DNA of 64,000 nucleotides from Notolepis coatsorum (taxonomy: Eukaryota; Chordata; Actinopteri; Aulopiformes; Paralepididae). Below, one piece after another: positions 34,487 through 45,400 of this stretch. The notes beneath the pieces are model-generated. The model was not told the DNA's origin. It saw nothing but the letters and a program-made list of their open reading frames with translations, and made no database searches. Where the stretch lies: NCBI GenBank assembly GCA_963971535.1, contig OZ020591.1:394501-458500 (forward strand), written 5' to 3'. The position numbers and the translations under genes are program-made. Each line of letters begins with the position of its first letter. Position 1 is the stretch's first letter.

Positions 34487-35843
34487 TGTTACGAAGGATC
34501 AGATTAAACCGAGTATATATATTTATTTGTTGATATATATTGAATAGTATTTGTATATCGTTTGATATCCCTTGTATATTCCTTGTACATATACACGGAA
34601 TATCCCTTTAGCCTACTATAGCCCATAATAGTTCATTCTCCTATTGGACAAAGGACCAGGCGCCAGGGGACCAGCCCCCGGAGTCAAGTTCAAAGTTACC
34701 GACAAGACATGTCTGTACTAGCCCCGGCCCTGCCCAGGGATACGGCAACAGAAATGAGAGTGGCACTATTTGTTCACCGTGCATATAAATATGGCGTAAG
34801 TGAATACAGAAGCACTTAGTCTTAGTCAGAAACTTAGTAACCAACGTGAAGCCTCACCCACGATACGACGTGCGGTGAAGTATGGCCTGTTTGGCCCCAG
34901 AATAGCATTGAGACCGCGTGCGAATTAATAACTGAATTGTCAGAGTTTGGCACTGTACCGTCGAGTGCGACGTATTTCTATTAAGTTAATAATAGTCTAT
35001 TGTGTATGGTGCATCGTGCGGTTAGAGTTCTAAAGTGACCAGCATCTCCAACGCTTCCTCGTGTTAGCTAGATTCTTATCCAGGCTGGGCCGACCATATG
35101 GCGCTTTCATCCGAGGAGATCTAGGCGAGGACCGAATGGACATGTACACTGGATTACCTACCCGACGACTGCTTAGCCCTTTGCGGCTGGAATATATATT
35201 TGCTTTGGTACTGTGATTTGTGGAGCGGATAATCGCCGACGCCTGTGAGTGTTGGATTTACCCCCGAGAGGAGTCAAGGTCGAGTCGGCGCTCAGAGAGC
35301 CTGAGGCCGCCTAGTTTTCTTCTTCACTGTGGAGCTACAGCCTACAAGAGAACCAAGCTGTATTCGTCTGCGGATCAAGAGTCTATCGCACTGTCTTCTG
35401 TACTCGAAGTCTCCCTAGATATCGTTGACCAGACGTTCTACTACCGACAGCTCTCCTACCCCCCCTGCCGGCTTACAACCGGGAGGACCCCTTCCAGTAT
35501 ATCCCGCTATATCATTAAGTGTACCATAGATATAATTCCCTAAGAGCCAGGTTGTATACTTGCCTCCTGCGTAACCAGAGAATGGACATTCAGTGTTGAT
35601 TTGCCTACGAATACTCATTTGCCTTACAAGTGCAATCAAATGTAATATAAGTATCATATGTACCTTTTGCTCCATTAAATACTTGATTAATACCTTTGAC
35701 TGGAACCGATTTCATTGTGGGAAGTGTTCATCATATTCATATATTGTGTACTGTATGGCCAGTAGTTAAAGTACATAAAGCGGTAGTGGTTTAATGATAC
35801 CATACTTATCAATACAGTCAGGGAATTGTACCCCTCAGTTACA
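34487..35843 (+). repeat. right LTR of BEL element 1
   Basis: 1357 bp, begins tgttacgaagg and ends cctcagttaca. TATA box at 34784-34791. Differences noticed from the left LTR: gcccataat versus gctcataat, cggcaacag versus cggcgacag, gtcgagtg versus gtcaagtg, accatatgg versus accacatgg. Confidence 0.95.
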
Positions 35844-36254
35844 GAGACCATTGATCAGAGGTAGGAGGTAGCGGATGTGTAGTTAGAGACCATTGATCAG
35901 AGGTAGGAGGGACCGGGTGTGTAGTTAGAGACCATTGATCAGAGGTAGGAGGGAGCGGGTGTGTAGTTAGAGACCATTGATCATTGATCAGAGGTAGGAG
36001 GGAGCAGGTGTAGTTAGAGACCATTGATCAGAGGTAGGAGGGAGCGGGTGTGTAGTTAGAGACCATTGATCAGAGGTAGGAGGGAGCGGGTGTGTAGTTA
36101 GAGACCATTGATCAGAGGTAGGAGGGAGCGGGTGTGTAGTTAGAGACCATTGATCAGAGGTAGGAAGCAGCGGGTGTGTAGTTAGAGACCATTGATCAGA
36201 GGTAGGAGGGAGCGGGTGTGTAGTTAGAGACCATTGATCAGAGGTAGGAGGGAG
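35844..36254 (-). repeat. 42-bp minisatellite derived from LINE coding sequence
   Basis: About ten copies of a 42-bp unit (core gagaccattgatcagaggta plus ggagggagcgggtgtgtag). On the minus strand each unit encodes 14 residues around YLWSMVSNYTPAPS, the sequence that occurs once at the matching place in the LINE relic at 18036-18330. One unit carries an extra cattgat (near 35980). The array was the landing site for the nested insertions. Confidence 0.9.
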
Positions 36255-36440
36255 CTGTTCCCCTTGCTGCGTGGCATGCTAGGTCAAGAACCTTGAAGCA
36301 GATCCTTGCATCAATGGGAAGCCAGTGCAGCTCTCTGAGAAGTGGCATGGGCTGACTTTGGTAGGATGGAGATCATCAGATGAGCCGCTGCGTTATGTAC
36401 GAGTTGAAGCCAGCAGCAGAGCAATAGTTGAGGCGAGAAG
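36255..36440 (-). pseudogene. L2-like LINE reverse transcriptase fragment (upstream half of the split element)
   Basis: The minus strand reads LNYCSAAGFNSYITQRL, stops, then SPSYQSQPMPLLRELHWLP and IDARICFKVLDLACHAARGT, a typical L2-type reverse transcriptase C-terminal region. It leads directly into the YLWSMVSNYT minisatellite. With 18036-18330 it forms one ancient LINE now 17 kb apart. Stops in the frame show it was dead before the insertions or decayed since. Confidence 0.75.
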
Positions 36441-37139
36441 GTTCTGGTTGTTGAGGCCTCTGCCATATACTGTACCATCAGAACGCTGGGACCCTAAGGA
36501 ATCATTTGAGATGCACCTCAAAACTGTATATCAATATTTTCTGTAAATTAATGTGTGATAAACTTTATCTTTTGAATTTTACCTGTCAACTTCAAATAAA
36601 AAATATTTTGAGTGTATAGGGCCTAGGGAACTATATTGACAACATTATGTCTAATAAGTTACTCCACCAGTTTCTGAATCAATACTATTAGTTACTCAAA
36701 TATCAAACCATTTTGACCACTAACATTTGACATCTGGAGATTCTGGCAAGAATAGTTGTTCTTTCTCCAGTTAGGCTCAGGGACGATCAGCAGTTTATTT
36801 TTTCTGAAAATGGTCCCACTTGTTGTCAATGAACTTAGGCAGGCCATAAATCCTCTGGATGGTCTACGTCTCTAGTTTCTGGTTGTAAAGTTTTACGAGG
36901 CTGTGAGACGTGGGGTCAAGTAAAATAAATATAAATAAAAAATGGTATCACCACATTCAAAGGGCTATTATGGAGACTCACATAATCACACAAGAATATG
37001 ATTGGACTCATTGGAAGGCTGTACCATACCCAGTTTATACAATCGGGGCCCACAATGTGTAGAAATACACAATAGGTATATTATATTGTAAACTATATTA
37101 TAATATAGAAGAAGAAGAAGAAGTATTTATTTGTCATGC
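36441..37139. other. unassigned intergenic sequence
   Basis: AT-rich, with a short gaa repeat at 37108-37123. No gene supported. Confidence 0.5.
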
Positions 37140-37335
37140 AGATGAACACACACATGCAAGATGGGCGACACACAGGAACTCACACACATGCATTGGGTCG
37201 CCGATGAAATGCCTCTCTGTACTTGACCCATCCCGTCGTCCTTTCCCCCAAGGGCAGCCGGGAGCAGACATGGGCTGCGGCGTGGACCACGCCCAGGGAC
37301 CAATCCAAGTGCTGTTAGCAATCTGTTCTGCATGT
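37140..37335 (-). repeat. dispersed repeat shared in reverse with 43890-44050
   Basis: Segments such as cccatcccgtcgtcctttcc, gggcagccgggagcagaca and gggaccaatccaagtgct occur as reverse complements near 43925-44012, where they follow an AFC-like SINE head. Probably the body or 3' end of one SINE family. Confidence 0.55.
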
Positions 37336-37414
37336 TTTTCCATTTGATTTGATTTGATTGAAGTTTATTTCAAATATGCAACACAACAAACAAACATCAA
37401 GTACAGATATAGCC

Positions 37415-37611
37415 TGGGCGCTCTAGTAGCACACCATGTATCGCGCTGCGTCGCGAAGCGGCCGTCCCGGGTTCGTTTCCCACACTCCCAGTGACTCCCA
37501 TTTGTCGCATGTCCTCCCCGTCTCTCCTCCCGTTTCATCCTCACCTCATCTGTCGGTCATGTCTGACCAGGAAAAGCGATAAACGCAAAAAAATAAATCT
37601 TAAGAAAAAAT
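37415..37611 (+). mobile_element. tRNA-derived SINE, 197 bp
   Basis: Perfect 14-bp duplication gtacagatatagcc at 37401-37414 and 37612-37625. B-box-like gggttcgtttccc near 37469; body ends in cgcaaaaaaataaatcttaa, an A-rich tail. Confidence 0.88.
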
Positions 37612-37943
37612 GTACAGATATAGCCTTAAGCCGTTCAAATAATAAATGTAGCCTATATAAAAAAATATAAATAAAAAATAAACAAAGAACAAAATAAATT
37701 ACTAAAACTAAATATAATTTTTTTTTACATATTTGAAAAGGAGTGGGAAGAAGCATACACTTATTTAATCCCACCCCTTTTTACTCATAAGATCATACTA
37801 TATTATCTTTACTGAATACTTTACTAGACTTATATTGAAAAAAAATTACTTTAAACTTTTTATTAATAATACCGTAGGTTACCCGTTATAGTTTCTCTAG
37901 CCATTTTATATACATATATACAACTATACCTACTGTACATATG

Positions 37944-37945
<2 letters not shown>

Positions 37946-38027
<82 letters not shown>
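37946..38027. repeat. AT dinucleotide microsatellite
   Basis: About 40 AT repeats. Confidence 0.98.
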
Positions 38028-38031
<4 letters not shown>

Positions 38032-38411
38032 CACACACATACTGCCAGTTATCAAACCCCTTCTTCATCTCTGTACCTCTGGAAAACCATTTGACTGTAC
38101 AGTTTTATGTTTAACTAAAACGTTATTTTCTTTGTGCTCAACAAAAGAGAAATAATGAGGATATCCAATATCATGTGTAACGCTGGGCGGCGCCATGACA
38201 GTTTAACAAGTAAACAAAGAAAGAATAAAACACGGCCACTATCTCCGCAGATGAGACAGGACGAACGCGGAAGTGCAACTCCGTTAGGGAAAATATACAA
38301 GCGAGCAGAATAAAAAAAGAAAAATTGGGACCTTGATTGATCGATCACTGGGGCACAGCTGATCAACAGTGGGGCACGTGCCCCAGTGATAGTGGTCTAA
38401 ATATGCCGATG

Positions 38412-38607
38412 CCCTGGAGTTAGACAAGAAGATACATACCCTTTTTCTTCTCTGTGCATGCAGTAGGAGTAGGAAGACACTGTTAGCCTAGCTTAGCATC
38501 AGTCACTGGAAGTAGGTTCCTCCATTAGCCTAGTTCCAAACGTCTTCCTACTCCTACTGCATGCACAGAGAAGAAAAAGGTATGTATCTTCTTTTCTAAC
38601 TCCAGGG
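38412..38607. repeat. long near-perfect hairpin (about 66-bp arms)
   Basis: Left arm 38412-38478 and right arm 38542-38607 are reverse complements with very few mismatches (core ctgtgcatgcagtaggagta); the loop is about 63 bp. Part of the right flank (ccagggtagatg, then caaataagctaatttccc) recurs at 42115-42145, so the hairpin belongs to a dispersed family, probably a foldback MITE. Confidence 0.8.
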
Positions 38608-38651
38608 TAGATGGCAAATAAGCTAATTTCCCAAAATGTTGGAGTTTTCCT

Positions 38652-39081
38652 TTAAAGGGGAACTATCTTATAAATGGCCTTTTTGAGTGTTTAGCATTGT
38701 TTCCTAGCTATGTGAACTTATATGAATTAGATACGATCTATGTCTCTAATTCTCATATTGGCGCATTCTTCCAATTCTCCTCTCACAATATTCACCCTCA
38801 CTGAACTGAGTCATCTGACAATGTGATGATTTGTGATGTCAGAGAGACACCGCTGCATGATAATGGCGAGGTACATGATGAGCTGCACACAGTGGTTGGA
38901 GCCCAGGCTCAAAACGGCTCGAGATCTTGAGGTAGAAAAATGCTGTTTTTGAGGACTTGATTAGAAATACAAAACAATGAATAAAAAAATAAAAAATATT
39001 ACAGAGGTGTTCCATAGACTCACAGGAATTGTGTAAAAGTGCCCAAATAGTGAAAGGAATAGTAAAATAGTTCCCCTTTAA
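38652..39081. mobile_element. TTAA-flanked MITE, 422 bp
   Basis: Inverted termini aggggaactat (from 38656) and atagttcccct (to 39077) flanked by TTAA at 38652-38655 and 39078-39081. No coding capacity. TTAA suggests piggyBac-type mobilisation. Confidence 0.75.
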
Positions 39082-39256
39082 ATGTAAATTGTGTCTTGGC
39101 TCAAAGAACCTATCTTACGTTACGAACGTTAATAACGACGGATTCAGTGGAAAATTATACCAAAGATTGCTTTGTTTGCTTATAAAAACTACCTGGTGGT
39201 GGTCAACAAAAAACGAATTGCAGTATGCAAAACGTGCGGCTCAAAAACAACTTCAA

Positions 39257-39258
39257 GC

Positions 39259-39296
<38 letters not shown>

Positions 39297-39302
39297 GCAA
39301 CA
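39257..39302. repeat. CAA microsatellite
   Basis: About fourteen CAA repeats, flanked on both sides by aagcaacaa. Confidence 0.95.
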
Positions 39303-39639
39303 ACTTCCAACTACTTCGTTCGACATTTGAAGCTGCACAAATCGGTAAGTAACTTGGCTTGCTATCGATCGATTGATTGCAAACGTTATTAACAGATTGC
39401 AGAATGGGTACAGTACAGTACAGCTCAATACACACAATTGTTAAGGGGATGCAGACCAGAGAAAGACTTTCATCTTGTTTACATCAGGGTCCCCCCTTTT
39501 CAATTCATAGTGACATACATGACATGCAGATAGACAGTACTGCTACATCTATACATTTATGACATACCAGATTTACAAATACAGTACTGTTTGTGATACA
39601 AAAAGAGTCTAAAAAGAGAGTACATTTGACATAGAAACT

Positions 39640-39770
39640 GTACATTGGAGGAGGTTGGGTAGGTGGGGGGGGGGGCTGTACATTGGAGGTGGTTGGGTGG
39701 GGGGGGGGGTTAGGTAGGCGGGGTGGGGGAAACTGTACAACTGTACAAGCAAAACTGTACATTGGAATAT
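39640..39770. repeat. G-run-rich minisatellite
   Basis: Repeats of tgtacattggagg separated by ggttgggt and runs of G up to 12 long; degenerate units continue to about 39860. Confidence 0.7.
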
Positions 39771-39862
39771 CGACGAAACCATACTTGGTTCTAAGAAGAG
39801 GGTCTCGTGTATTCTTGGGTTAGGTCATTTACTGTACATTGGAGGGGGTTGGGGTAGGACAT

Positions 39863-40660
39863 TTACAGGGGCCAGTTTCGAATTGCAGTCTCCCGTAGGT
39901 GTTCTTTGAGAGTGGTTTTGAAAGTGGGTAGTGATTCACATTCCTTTACAGCTGTGGGTAGGGCATTCCACATTGATGTGGCATAATTGCTAAACGTGTT
40001 TAGTCCCTTGTTTGAGCCGAATCTGGGTTTAACATGATTTGTGGAGCTCCCTCTGGCGTTGTGGTCGTGGTATTCACTGGCCTTTGGGAAGTATTTTGAC
40101 ATGTACATGGGTATCTTAGTGTATCTCTAGACCAGGCCCATTGCAAGTTGCTGTACTCTGTCTTCTACTCTAAGCCATCCTAGGTAGTCAAAGTGGGCAG
40201 GGGTGAGGTGGGTTCTAGGAGTAAGGTCAAGTAGTAGTCTGACCAGTTTGTTTTGTGATGTTTGTAATCTTGTTTTTAGCGCCTTTGAGGTACTTTGGTA
40301 TCATGAGGTGCAAGCATAGTCATAGTACCCTTGAATGAGTGCTCCTGCCAGAGTATTCAGGGTATTCTTGTTTACCAGAGAGGAGATCCGGTACAAGAAT
40401 CTAGTTTGTTGGTTGACTTTTTTGATTACATTGGATGGCATTTTGTCACAGGAAAGATTTGCTTCTAGGATGGAACCTAGGTATGTAATTTCGTCTTTCC
40501 TTGTGACAATATTGTCACCCACTGTAACTGAGAGAGCCATCGACACAGTCAGTGTGGTAACGTTATCATTAAATCCTAGATTGATACACGGCTGGCTAGG
40601 CAGTTGGTAGTCATATAAAATAAAACAATCAGCAATGTCTCGGTTGATGAATGGCCAGCA
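39863..40660 (-). pseudogene. LINE reverse transcriptase C-terminal half, decayed
   Basis: The minus strand shows EITYLGSILEANLSCDKMP, QQTRFLYRISSLVNKNTLN and ALIQGYYDYACTS (40301-40546), then after frame breaks a C-terminal part (39863-40108) with GLNTFSNYATSMWNALPTAV and ESLPTFKTTLKEHL. This is the thumb and C-terminal tail of a LINE reverse transcriptase. At least one stop and one frameshift separate the two frames. The region is bracketed by a direct repeat of about 50 bp (near 39389 and 40713). Confidence 0.7.
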
Positions 40661-41269
40661 GTAGTCTAACAGTACTGCTGCTCCTTAATTTTTTTTTTAT
40701 TGATTGACATTTGTATTAACAGATTGCAGAATGGGTACAATACAGTACGGCTCAATACAAACAATAGAAAAATACTTTTGTCATTGATCCAAGGTAGAGA
40801 GAGAAAACTCGCACACGAATTAGGCCCTACCTAATTCTAATACCTAATAAACTACCTAATATACGAAATGCAGAGATGCCTTGTCATTTCAGTACAGATT
40901 TTGTATACCCCAAAATGTATAGATATGATTTTTTATACCCCAAAATGTAGACTAGTTAGTTGAACCGAGGTCTGCTATTATGGATCATGTGCCATAGACT
41001 ATACAGGGCAGGCAGACGTTAAATAAATTATTGGTCCAAGTGGGAAGACAATATGTTGGTTATTGTTATCCTACCTTTAAAATGGATATGGTGATCCTTA
41101 TTCTTTTTTTTCTCAATATACTCCTGAACTGGTTTTCTCAAGCAGCTCTTGCCCAAATGTATCTAGTTGTGAGACTAACCCTGATTCTGAATATTATGAC
41201 ATTTATAGAAATTAGATTATGTTTTGCCAACAAGTTGATAATGATTTTTTTTGGTGAAGCGCATATTAT

Positions 41270-41452
41270 GACTTGTTTAGGACTCGAAACTCAAAGGTTA
41301 GGACTTGGGACTCGACTTGGGACTTGTCAGTCTTGACTTGGGACTTGACTCGGGACTTGCCTGTCTTGACTTGGGACTTGACTCAGGACTTGAGTACCAA
41401 GACTTGAGACTGACTTGAGACTTGCAAAACAATGACTTGGTCCCACCTCTGT
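41270..41452 (-). mobile_element. hAT MITE end (cagaggtgggaccaagtc family)
   Basis: On the minus strand it begins cagaggtgggaccaagtcat and continues in repeats of gacttgggacttgact. This terminus is a familiar fish hAT end. The partner terminus is not visible, so the element is truncated; 40690-41270 between is unassigned. Confidence 0.55.
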
Positions 41453-41454
41453 TG

Positions 41455-41655
41455 CTCTGTAACATTTCTCTTTTTGTTATAGGACCGACTAGTAGGATTT
41501 CAGTTTTGCCCTCATTTAATTTTATGAAGTTGTTCGTCATCCATTTGTTTATTGCTAAGAGACAGGCGGAAATGGAGTTTATAGCTGTGTGATCATTTGG
41601 GTCAGCGGACATGTACAATTGTGTGTCATCTGCGTAACTATGGAAACATACATTG
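41455..41655 (-). pseudogene. LINE reverse transcriptase fragment with YADD motif
   Basis: The minus strand reads SYADDTQLYMSADPNDH, then NKWMTNNFIKLNEGKTEILL, containing the YADD catalytic box of an L2/Rex1-like reverse transcriptase. Truncated upstream at about 41655 and interrupted downstream by a hAT MITE. It could be the same element as 39863-40660 or a different one; the two do not overlap, so I cannot tell. Confidence 0.65.
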
Positions 41656-41754
41656 TGCTTTCTAATGATGTCTCCTCAATGTTCAATGTTCAATGCAATG
41701 TTCAATGCAAGTAAAGCACTTTAAACTTTAAGTATGACTAAATGCTTTCTTGAC

Positions 41755-42109
41755 TATATATATAGTAACTGTTCCAAAATGCATAGATTTCTATGTATTT
41801 TAGGGGTTTGGGGGGCTAGCTCTTTTTAATATAAATGTCAGATTGTTTTATTTATTTCATAGATTTCTATGCATTTCAGGAGTTTGGGGGGCTGGCGCCC
41901 CCAAAATAATTAAATAACATAACCCTAACCTAACCCTAAAACCGAAATAAAGTAAAAAAAAAAAAAAGTTACAAAATCCACCCATTTTCGCCCAAAAACC
42001 GCACAAAACCGGCACAAAGAAAATCGCGGACGCGCTACATGTGCCCGCTTCATATCCTTCAGTGCCCCCCTGTGCCCCAGTAGAGTGCTTGGTCTAGATA
42101 CGCCCCTGC
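41755..42109. mobile_element. truncated hAT-like element (right end)
   Basis: The right terminus tagatacgcccctg at 42109 is followed by ctccaggg, the sequence that also lies at the matching point of the related repeat near 38600. The body contains two similar blocks (catagatttctatg at about 41780 and 41860). The left terminus was not found. Confidence 0.4.
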
Positions 42110-42549
42110 TCCAGGGTAGATGCCAAATAAGCTAATTTCCCAAAATGTTGGAGTTTTCTTAAGGCGAGACAGCACCCCCAAAATCACCTTTTTGCTTTTT
42201 TTCAACGATATTGCGATTTTGTTATATTTTGCTTCCTAAACATGTCTTCTATGAAACTGGTGACAATAGAACGTCAATAACACACATTTAGTTGTTTATT
42301 TGACTTCATTTTGACTGATTGCATCCATAAATGTGCACATATTTAAGGGGGAAGTGCCTCATTTGCATATAAACATAACATTCAGAAAACTTGCAATATA
42401 TTTATATGTACATAACAAACTAGATAGTGATATCTATTAAAATATTTGTTTGCCTATTAGAGGGTACTACACTGTTACCACTGTGGCCGCCTGGGAGAAA
42501 TGCGAGGCCCTGTGCGAGATTTAAACGCGAGCCCCCCCCCCCTAAAAGG

Positions 42550-42557
<8 letters not shown>

Positions 42558-42634
<77 letters not shown>
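42558..42634. repeat. AT dinucleotide microsatellite
   Basis: Nearly 40 AT repeats followed by attattattatt and a T-run. Confidence 0.98.
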
Positions 42635-42638
<4 letters not shown>

Positions 42639-43493
42639 ATTATTATTTTTTTTTTTCATACAGTCAACATATTCTTAAATAATAGCGCTGCCCGAGGCTG
42701 GGCATGATACAGTCAACATATAGCAAGAGAGAGAGCGAGAGAGAGCTCCCGTTCTACAGTCAATATACAGTGTTATCGCTGCACAGACCCAGCAATGCCC
42801 CTGACCCTCCACCAGAGCAAGGCCAGAGAGAGAGAGATAGAGAGAGAGCATGTCTGTTTGTGTGTGTGTGTTAGAGAGAGAGCATGTATATGTGTGTTAG
42901 AAAGAGAGAGAAATATATAGAGAGAGAGCATGTCATTTTGTGTGTTAGAGAGAGATATAGAGCATGTCTGTGTGTTAGAAAGAGAGAGAGAGAGCATGTG
43001 TGTTTGTGTGTTAGAGAGAGAGAGCATGTCTGTGTGTGTGTGTTAGAGAGAGAGCATGTATGAGAGAGATAAGCAAAGATGAGCCCCTAAAGGATATTCA
43101 ACTTTTAATGGAAGAACAAAACAGAAGGAAAAGATAACTTCACAAAGGCAACTTGAATATACATAGATCCAAAAGGACAAAGATCAACACTTAAATCCAA
43201 AGAGAAGATGGTCTATACCAGAGAAAACAAAGTAGCAAGGAGCCAATGGCCGACATCAGCTAAATAGGCTAACTGCAAATAGAGTAGCCAGGTACTGACA
43301 CCAGGCCACACACAGCTTTGGCCAACGCTACCCAAGCTACACAAACGACCAAGACAATTCACACACAGCACATGTCGTATCTCCAAATGTTGTGAAGTAA
43401 CATATGTTTTGCCTGGAAAAAAACATTGTTATTAACAAAACATTCGGGAGGGGAAGGAAGGAAGAGTGGGGTAATGTCCAATGGACATCTTAC

Positions 43494-43558
43494 CTGCACC
43501 AAGGAACGCAGGGCGAAAGGCCGCAACACAGGTCTCCACGTTGACGAAAGGCCTCTCG
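43494..43558 (-). other. exon-like segment in hAT-like element B
   Basis: 65 bp bounded on the minus strand by an acceptor (tttttgtcccgccag) and a donor (cag/gtaaga). Same length and signals as 9648-9712 in element A. Confidence 0.4.
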
Positions 43559-43677
43559 CTGGCGGGACAAAAAGAAGCTATGGCCGGAGCCTTGTCATGG
43601 TGCAGGCCCGACTACATCTTCTGTCAAAGATGATGTCGTAGTCAGAGTGCCAGGGCCTGCTATTCTCACGGCTAATG

Positions 43678-44110
43678 TCACGGTGGTGTAGTGGTTAACA
43701 CTGTTGCCTCACAGCAAGAAGGTCCAGGGTTCGATTCCCGCTTGGGGACCAGGTTTCCATGATGCCAGTTACCCAGGTGGGGTATCTCCCAGGCCTTTCT
43801 GTGTGGAGTTTGCATGTTCTCCCCGTGCTCGCAAGGGTTTCCCCCCCGATAAGATAAACCCAATGGAAAAATATGCACAACAATAGATCGCTAACGCTGT
43901 GGCGTCCTTGACGAAGACGGACAGGAGCACTTGGATTGGTCCCCTGGCGCGGCTCACGTTGACGCCTGTCTGCTCCCGGCTGCCCTTGGGGGGGAAGGAC
44001 GACGGGATGGGTTAATCACAGATACTGATTGCATGCATGCATCGCATGTGTGCCAATTGATGACCTCTGAGCAGGTCCTAAATTATTATTATTAATTATA
44101 TTATTATTAT
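43678..44110 (+). mobile_element. AFC-like tRNA-derived SINE inserted in hAT B
   Basis: Head with A-box cggtggtgtagtggttaac and B-box gggttcgattccc, then tgtgtggagtttgcatgttc and tctccccgtgctcgcaaggg, the conserved body of cichlid-type (AFC) SINEs. The tail ends in att repeats at about 44083-44110. Alignment of element A across this point (gctaatgtca / atggtcgtag) shows the insertion boundaries. Confidence 0.75.
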
Positions 44111-45400
44111 AATGGTCGTAGCACAAGCTAACAGCTAACTCTAGGGCCTAGGCTAACTGATAGCATCAAGCTAACGTTCCCAGCCGAGCGAAAACGAGCA
44201 GCTAACGTCGTAGCTAAACAGCTAACTGGCTAACAGTTAGCTCAACCCGGCTATCGCTAACCACTAGCTAACGCAGAAGCAAGCTACCACTGAAAAACTG
44301 TACAACGTGAGAAAAGCAATACAGGCCAACACTTCAGACAGCCGCTGTGTTTTCCTCTTCTCATCCGAAGAGGGAAGGGAAAAAGAAGGCAATACACGTC
44401 CCACTACAGAGTGGTGTTTACCATAGCGGTGCCGGCAACAAGTCCCTCGCGGACTATAGCCGACTTGAGCATGGAGATATTCTCATAATGAAACACCAAG
44501 CTCACCTCCCTCGCACCAGGTGCTGACACCAGGCTGAGGCCACACACCGTTAGCTACTACAACAGCTAGCCGGCCCGTTTGGCTCCCGAGAGAGAGAGAG
44601 AGATATATCCACGGCGGGAATAGAATAGAGTGCATTAAAAACTCACCAAACGTCCAAGAGGATGGAGACAACCGCGTGGAGTTGACGAAGTTCATCTGCC
44701 GATTGACCGTCCTCTTCATCTTGGCATAACAATGCTGCACGCGCTCTCTCTAGGTTAGCTAACGCTAGTTAGCTTTTAGCTAAGCTAGCTACTAGCCGAC
44801 ATCATCATGGCTATCCCGACTGAACCACACGTTAGCACTCAATATTATAATGTAGCTAAAGCTAACTAGCTGTCCCTGCCTTTAGCCGGGATGGCTAGCC
44901 TGACTGAACTGTCTAACATGCAACAACTTTCATCTTCAGTCCATCTGCCGAATGACCGTCCTCTTTGTTTTGGCTGGCATAACTAAGCATAACCTCCAAA
45001 GCTGCACGCGCAAAATAGTCAAACGCAGCTGACGCACGCCGGTGTACACATGATGTAACCCCTCCCTTCTTGAAACCAATAGTATGTCTGCTGCAGAGCC
45101 CCAGAGCTCCAATAGAGAATAGTGCAGAGCCGCAGAGCCAGGAACATTTTACAAACGTGTCTAATGTGAAATATATAAGCATATAAGCAAAACTAGATTT
45201 TAGGTCTGTGGTGAAAAAGGGCCTCGCGAGGCCCCCCTTCCCGCGAGGCCCTGTGCGACCGCACTGTGCGAGGCCCCCCTTCCCGCGAGGCCCTGTGCGA
45301 CCGCACTGCTCGCACACCCCCTGAGGCGGCCCTGACTGTTACTACACTGTTTGTTTGTTTGTAGCCTGTGTAGTTCTGTTCAGTTCAATAACATCATTAT

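Larger units (their letters stand above)
24648..35843 (+). mobile_element. BEL/Pao LTR retrotransposon 1, RT-deleted, with nested Ty3-type element
   Basis: Long LTRs begin tgttacgaagg and end cctcagttaca. The left LTR is 24648-30476 including a nested Ty3-type element; the right is 34487-35843 (1357 bp). The 5-bp duplication gagac is at 24643-24647 and 35844-35848. Only about four substitutions were noticed between the LTRs. The internal region (30477-34486) lacks about 2.3 kb relative to element 2 and carries a further small deletion at 33150. A purine-rich tract precedes the right LTR (attagggggcggc). Confidence 0.95.
42479..45334 (-). mobile_element. hAT-like transposon B, 2.86 kb, non-autonomous
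   Basis: Perfect 8-bp duplication actgttac (42471-42478 and 45335-45342). Right terminus ctgaggcggccctg is the inverted counterpart of the left end of element A; the left terminus cactgtggccgcctgg is diverged. The right end holds a tandem duplication of the gaggccccccttcccgcgag block. It contains an AT microsatellite (about 42558-42634), GA-rich arrays with tgtgtgttagagagag units (42820-43070), exon-like segments shared with A, and a SINE insertion. No transposase core was recognised. Confidence 0.8.

Noticed and set aside
37140-37335. Protein-coding potential in two overlapping minus frames
   Set aside because: The sequence recurs inverted near 43900-44050 after a SINE head, so it is a dispersed repeat.
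43678-43760. Genuine tRNA gene
   Set aside because: A- and B-box are present but the sequence continues into an AFC-like SINE body and lacks a proper cloverleaf; the same holds for the heads at 14218 and 37415.
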